Source: VXYL01 sp047518105
GTDB lineage: Bacteria > Pseudomonadota > Gammaproteobacteria > Pseudomonadales > Azotimanducaceae
Direction of reading: 5' to 3'
Length of the DNA stretch: 18,077 nt
Assembly: GCA_047518105.1 (NCBI GenBank)
Contig: JAKZRQ010000235.1
Coordinates: forward strand, 1 to 18,077
The notes beneath the pieces were generated by a model. The model did not search any database and was not told the origin of the DNA. It saw only the letters and a program-made list of their open reading frames with translations. Below, one piece after another: positions 14,869 through 18,077 of this stretch; position 1 is the stretch's first letter; each line of letters starts with the position of its first letter. The translations under genes were made by a program, and so were the position numbers.

Positions 14869-15911
14869 GGTTCCGGAGACGCCGCGACTTGCACGGCGCT
14901 GCCATTGCGAACCTTCATGATCCCTTCGGTGACCACCTGCTGACCCACCATCAAGCCCGACCGCGCCTCGGCCCAACCGTCGCGGCGGATGCCGAGGTCG
15001 ATTCTCGTCATCCTGGCCAGTCCATCCGTGACCGTGAAGACCGAGGTCTCCATTCCCCGCTGCAGCAACGCCGTCTCCGGCACCATGAGCGCATCGCGGC
15101 TTGCGGTTTCCAACCTGACCGACATCAACATGCCCGGCCGCAGCAGGCAATCGGGGTTGTCGATATGGGCTCGCACCGGTACCGCCCGAGTCACCGGATT
15201 GACGCGCGAACCCACCGTTCGGACCGTTGCATCGAAGGACCGCCCCGGAAACGCCGCGCTCCCGGCAGTGAGATCGAGTCCCGGATGAACGACGCCCAAA
15301 TAGACCTCCGGGATCGCGAAGTCGAGCTTGATGACCGAGATGTCGTCCAGGGTCGTGATCGCGGTGCCCGGGGTGATCAGAGTCCCCGCGCTCACCTCCC
15401 GGAACCCGAGCAGCCCCGTGAACGGCGCCCGGATCAACCGATCGTCCAAACGGGCGACGGTCGCCTGGTAGCGGGCCCGCGCACCGGACAGCCGCGCCCG
15501 CGCCTCGTCGACGTCCGAAACCGGTATGCTGCGCTGATCGAGCAAGTCCTTGCGCCGCTCGTACTGGGTTTGAGCATCGCCAAGGCTGGCCTCGGCCTCC
15601 GCAAGCAGGGCGGTCTGTTCTTGGTTGGTCAGTTCGACCAGGACGTCGCCCTCTTGCACGAAGTCGCCATCCTCGAAGCGGACGATGCCGATGGCATCGG
15701 TGACCTTGGCGGTGATAGTGACGGATTCGTTTGCGTGCGCCGTGCCCACCGCCTCGACCACATCGGCGATGGACCGGATTACCGCGGGCTGGGCCACGAC
15801 GACGGGAGGTGGCGGCGCACGGAATGCGCCCTCGGAACTTCCGGATGCCGGCCCGTCGTCTTCCGCACAACCGGCAACCAGAAGCAGGGTCAAAGGGACT
15901 ATGTTGCGCAC
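14865..15911 (-). CDS. RND efflux membrane-fusion (adaptor) lipoprotein
   Basis: This 348-residue HlyD/AcrA-type adaptor links the RND pump to an outer-membrane channel. The N-terminus is a lipoprotein signal (LLLVAGC, cysteine 15), followed by a proline-rich linker (APPPPVVV). The biotinyl-lipoyl-like halves lie around residues 60-95 (FVQEGDVLVEL) and 150-185 (RAPFTGLLGFREVSAG). They flank a helical hairpin (about 95-150) rich in Ala, Glu and Arg. The beta-barrel and membrane-proximal domains follow, with LRPGMLMSVRLE and VPETALLQRG. The start is GTG 15911 with only a weak ribosome binding site. The RND gene follows after a 136-bp repeat-filled gap on the same strand. The C-terminus may have been trimmed by the dispersed repeat, but all expected domains are present. 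Confidence 0.9.
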   Translation of the reverse strand: MRNIVPLTLLLVAGCAEDDGPASGSSEGAFRAPPPPVVVAQPAVIRSIADVVEAVGTAHANESVTITAKVTDAIGIVRFEDGDFVQEGDVLVELTNQEQTALLAEAEASLGDAQTQYERRKDLLDQRSIPVSDVDEARARLSGARARYQATVARLDDRLIRAPFTGLLGFREVSAGTLITPGTAITTLDDISVIKLDFAIPEVYLGVVHPGLDLTAGSAAFPGRSFDATVRTVGSRVNPVTRAVPVRAHIDNPDCLLRPGMLMSVRLETASRDALMVPETALLQRGMETSVFTVTDGLARMTRIDLGIRRDGWAEARSGLMVGQQVVTEGIMKVRNGSAVQVAASPEP

Positions 15912-15983
15912 ACCACAAACACCGCCTGCACCACCGCTCCAATGCTACGCCAATTTGCGGTCGGCCAACGAACGCCGAGTCGT

Positions 15984-17045
15984 CTACGGCACCGCCTTGT
16001 CCGAAATCGCCGCCCGTCGCGCCGACTTGGGCAACGTTGCGAGCGCCTCGACCGCCCCGTAGAACTCGGGCCAATCACGGTCGACGGCATTGAACAGGCG
16101 TTCGAATTCCGGCTTCAGGTCCTCGTAGGTGGATAGCAGGGCGAGACGCGCGTTGTCGAACGGCCTCGCCATCGGGGCATCGTAGCGTCCGCCGCCGAGC
16201 CGCTCGCGGTCGCGGTGGTAGCTCGAACGCATGGCGGCGAAAAGTTCGGCCTTGAGCTGCCGCTTGGCTTGGTCGCCGATGGGTTGCCGGTAGAGCGCTG
16301 CCAGCCGACCGTGCCAGTCCCTCAGGAAGCGCGAGTATGCCTCGTCGTAGCGCAGCTTCTCCCGGTAGGCGAGGACATCGCCATCGTTGGCCCACAGCCA
16401 GCCTGCGGCGCCTTCGTTGCCCACGAAACCGGCAAACGCTTCGTTGAAGGCCGAGTCGCCCGGAACGTAGACCACGCTATGTGCCAGTTCGTGGAAGATG
16501 AGATCGGCCAATGTGGCTTCATCGTAGCCGAGGAAGCTCGACAGGATGGGATCGTCGAACCAGCCGAGGGTCGAATAGGCGGCCACCGCGACGAGATGCA
16601 CGTCGTGCTCGATCGCCAGACGAGCGGCTTCCCGCTCGGCCCCGCGCTTCGAGAAGTACCCCCGATAGACGGCGTAACCCACCCAGGGGTAGCAACGCCT
16701 GATCGCGGCGATGTCGAATTCCGGTGCGGCCACCACGTTCCAAAGCGGTGCGCCGTCGAGTTCGACATAGGCGCGGTACCGGTCGCCCACGGGCAGATCC
16801 AGTTCGTCCACGGCATAGCGCCGCAGCCTCGCCACCAGGAGGAGTTTTCGCACCAGCGCCGGATCCGCCTCGGGATCGTCGATCAGGGTTGCCGCATCGC
16901 GCCGAGCCAGCAGCACCGAAGCCTGCCCCGTGACCGCCTGGGTGTAGAAGCCGACTGTCTCGCAGCCGCCCTGCATCGCCGCCAAAAACCAAACGGCGAC
17001 ACCGTATGCGAGCTTTGCATTTACGCGGCACCCGGCGCGCGGCAC
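15984..17045 (-). CDS. Putative zinc aminopeptidase lipoprotein (PF10023-like)
   Basis: The 353-residue product resembles the predicted aminopeptidase family formerly listed as a DUF (PF10023). A lipoprotein-type leader ends at MQGGC (cysteine 28). The metallopeptidase motif is HELAH (H185, E186, H189), and NEAFA supplies a likely third ligand (E202). The protein would sit in the periplasm on a lipid anchor and trim peptides; the substrate is unknown. The chosen start is GTG 17045, which gives a short signal peptide. The in-frame ATG at 17078 would add 11 residues and would overlap the start of the divergent acyltransferase gene. The frame remains open much further upstream, but that part is antisense to the acyltransferase. 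The efflux adaptor gene follows 72 bp downstream on the same strand. Confidence 0.82.
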   Translation of the reverse strand: MPRAGCRVNAKLAYGVAVWFLAAMQGGCETVGFYTQAVTGQASVLLARRDAATLIDDPEADPALVRKLLLVARLRRYAVDELDLPVGDRYRAYVELDGAPLWNVVAAPEFDIAAIRRCYPWVGYAVYRGYFSKRGAEREAARLAIEHDVHLVAVAAYSTLGWFDDPILSSFLGYDEATLADLIFHELAHSVVYVPGDSAFNEAFAGFVGNEGAAGWLWANDGDVLAYREKLRYDEAYSRFLRDWHGRLAALYRQPIGDQAKRQLKAELFAAMRSSYHRDRERLGGGRYDAPMARPFDNARLALLSTYEDLKPEFERLFNAVDRDWPEFYGAVEALATLPKSARRAAISDKAVP

Positions 17046-17048
17046 AAT
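17020..17048 (+). promoter_or_regulatory. Possible promoter for the acyltransferase gene
   Basis: TTTACG (17020-17025) and CACAAT (17043-17048) are separated by 17 bp, each matching the sigma-70 consensus at four of six positions. They lie about 30 nt upstream of the ATG at 17077. The box overlaps the start region of the divergent aminopeptidase gene. This is consensus-based only. Confidence 0.3.
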
Positions 17049-17076
17049 CGGTACTGCGGGTGATGGCTGGCAAGGC

Positions 17077-17940
17077 ATGGTCGAGCGGCTCCGGGGAACC
17101 CTGGCATTCACGTTCATCGTTGTGAACAGCGTCTTCTGGAGCACGCTGATATTCTGCCTCGGATTGCTCTCTGGATTGGTGCCGAAACGCCGGCGAATTC
17201 CCATCGGCACCGCGATGTGTCGTGCGCTCGAAGGCTGGGTTGTCTGCTCAGGCTGGCTGGTGCGTGCGCTCCACGCCACGCGAATCGTCGAAACCGACGC
17301 CTGGGCCGGTGCGTCGGACGGACACCACGAGGCGTTGCGCCCGGACGGCTGGTACCTGGTGGTCTCCAACCACCAGACCTGGGCCGACATCCTGATCTTG
17401 GTGATCGCGCTGCGCGGGCGCATCCCGCAGTTCAAGTTCTTTACCAAGCGCGAACTGATCTGGGTGCCCTTCATCGGACTCGCCATGTGGTTCCTCGGGT
17501 TCCCCTATGTCCACCGCTACAGCCGGGAACGGCTGCAGGCGGATCCGGCGTTGCGCGAACGCGACCGCGAAGCAACGTTGAAGGCTTGCGCCGGTTTTCG
17601 GGACCGGCCCACCACGGTCCTGATCTTCCTCGAAGGCACCCGGTTCACGCCGGACAAACGCACCGCCCAGGGATCTCCCTACCGATCGCTGCTCACGCCC
17701 AAGACCGGCGGCTTCGCAATGGTGCGGGAGAACCTGGCCGATCGCCTGGATGGCGTCGTCGATGTCACCATTCGCTATCCGGGCGGGGCGCCGGGATTCT
17801 GGGACTTCCTCTGTGGGCGCTGCCCAACGGTGGAGATCGGCATCCGTGCCCTGCCCCTACCCCCTTCGGATCGGGACGCGATCCGGGACTGGGTCGATCG
17901 GTTGTGGCAAGACAAGGACGCGCGCTTGGGTCTCGACTAG
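17077..17940 (+). CDS. 1-acylglycerol-3-phosphate acyltransferase, YihG-like
   Basis: This 287-residue membrane protein belongs to the PlsC/LPLAT superfamily and most resembles E. coli YihG in layout. An N-terminal hydrophobic anchor spans about residues 8-35. The catalytic H-X4-D motif is NHQTWAD (H99, D104), followed by FFTKRELIWVPFIGLAMW and FPYVHRYSRE. The EGTR motif is at 186-189 (EGTRFT). The C-terminus carries a WQDKDA segment similar to that of YihG. The enzyme would transfer an acyl chain to lysophosphatidic acid in phospholipid synthesis. The ATG at 17077 is used; the ribosome binding site is weak (a purine-rich stretch about 20 nt long). The gene is divergent from the aminopeptidase. 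A hairpin array begins 7 bp after its TAG stop. Confidence 0.9.
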   Translation: MVERLRGTLAFTFIVVNSVFWSTLIFCLGLLSGLVPKRRRIPIGTAMCRALEGWVVCSGWLVRALHATRIVETDAWAGASDGHHEALRPDGWYLVVSNHQTWADILILVIALRGRIPQFKFFTKRELIWVPFIGLAMWFLGFPYVHRYSRERLQADPALRERDREATLKACAGFRDRPTTVLIFLEGTRFTPDKRTAQGSPYRSLLTPKTGGFAMVRENLADRLDGVVDVTIRYPGGAPGFWDFLCGRCPTVEIGIRALPLPPSDRDAIRDWVDRLWQDKDARLGLD

Positions 17941-17946
17941 ATGCGC

Positions 17947-18077
17947 CGGCGCGCCCTTCGGGCGCGTTTGAGAATGCTTCCGGCGCGCCCTTCGGGCGCG
18001 TTTGAGAATGCTTCCGGCGCGCCCTTCGGGCGCGTTTGAGAATGCTTCCGGCGCGCCCTTCGGGCGCGTTTGAGAAT
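17947..18077 (+). repeat. 34-bp tandem hairpin repeats running off the window
   Basis: Three full 34-bp units (17947-17980, 17981-18014, 18015-18048) and 29 bases of a fourth follow without differences. Each contains a 7-bp GC stem, CGCGCCC and GGGCGCG around TTC, followed by TTTGAGAATGC. The first unit starts 7 bp after the acyltransferase stop, so the array could act as a 3' end former. The short TTT run is weak for a classic intrinsic terminator. The units are contiguous without spacers, so this is not a CRISPR. Confidence 0.85.

Overview
The window looks like a piece of chromosome from a GC-rich gammaproteobacterium. The evidence is an sbcB-type exonuclease I, a YihG-type acyltransferase, an HAE1-type RND pump with a lipoprotein adaptor, and a PF10023-type metallo-aminopeptidase. 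No rRNA, tRNA, phage, plasmid or CRISPR element was seen. Several extragenic repeat families, one MITE-like insertion and a cluster of broken genes suggest a genome undergoing local decay; a host-associated or relaxed-selection lifestyle is only an inference.

Layout. 1-657 is gene-free and repeat-rich: one end of a MITE-like element, a 40-bp dispersed repeat and a 23-bp tandem array. 658-4351 is a minus-strand, tightly coupled unit of exonuclease I, an osmoprotectant-type ABC ATPase and a substrate-binding/permease fusion; each junction is a 4-bp stop/start overlap. Divergent from it, 4403-5842 encodes a DASS/SLC13 anion symporter whose last codons and TAG stop are tandemly duplicated downstream. 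5843-6141 is a leader with another dispersed repeat, a possible promoter and a strong ribosome binding site.

6142-11654 is a plus-strand operon of three genes: a large arylsulfatase, a VCBS/FG-GAP protein with an ASPIC/UnbV domain, and a TPR lipoprotein. All three are damaged. The sulfatase has an in-frame TAG at codon 16. The VCBS gene has a frameshift and an apparent 18-nt deletion. The TPR gene carries a 164-bp MITE-like insertion (perfect 22-bp inverted repeats, CTAG at both edges) and a second lesion that looks like a 10-nt deletion. Removing one CTAG-to-CTAG length restores the TPR frame exactly.

11624-17045 is minus strand: lipoprotein aminopeptidase, membrane-fusion lipoprotein and RND pump. 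The RND gene overlaps the decayed TPR gene tail to tail by 31 bp, and the adaptor-pump gap is filled with repeats. 17077-17940 (plus) encodes the acyltransferase, followed by a 34-bp hairpin tandem array that runs off the window end.

The most notable content is the co-decayed sulfatase-VCBS-TPR operon, the reversible-looking MITE insertion, and the linked extragenic repeats. I found no convincing evidence for a new defence or catalytic system.
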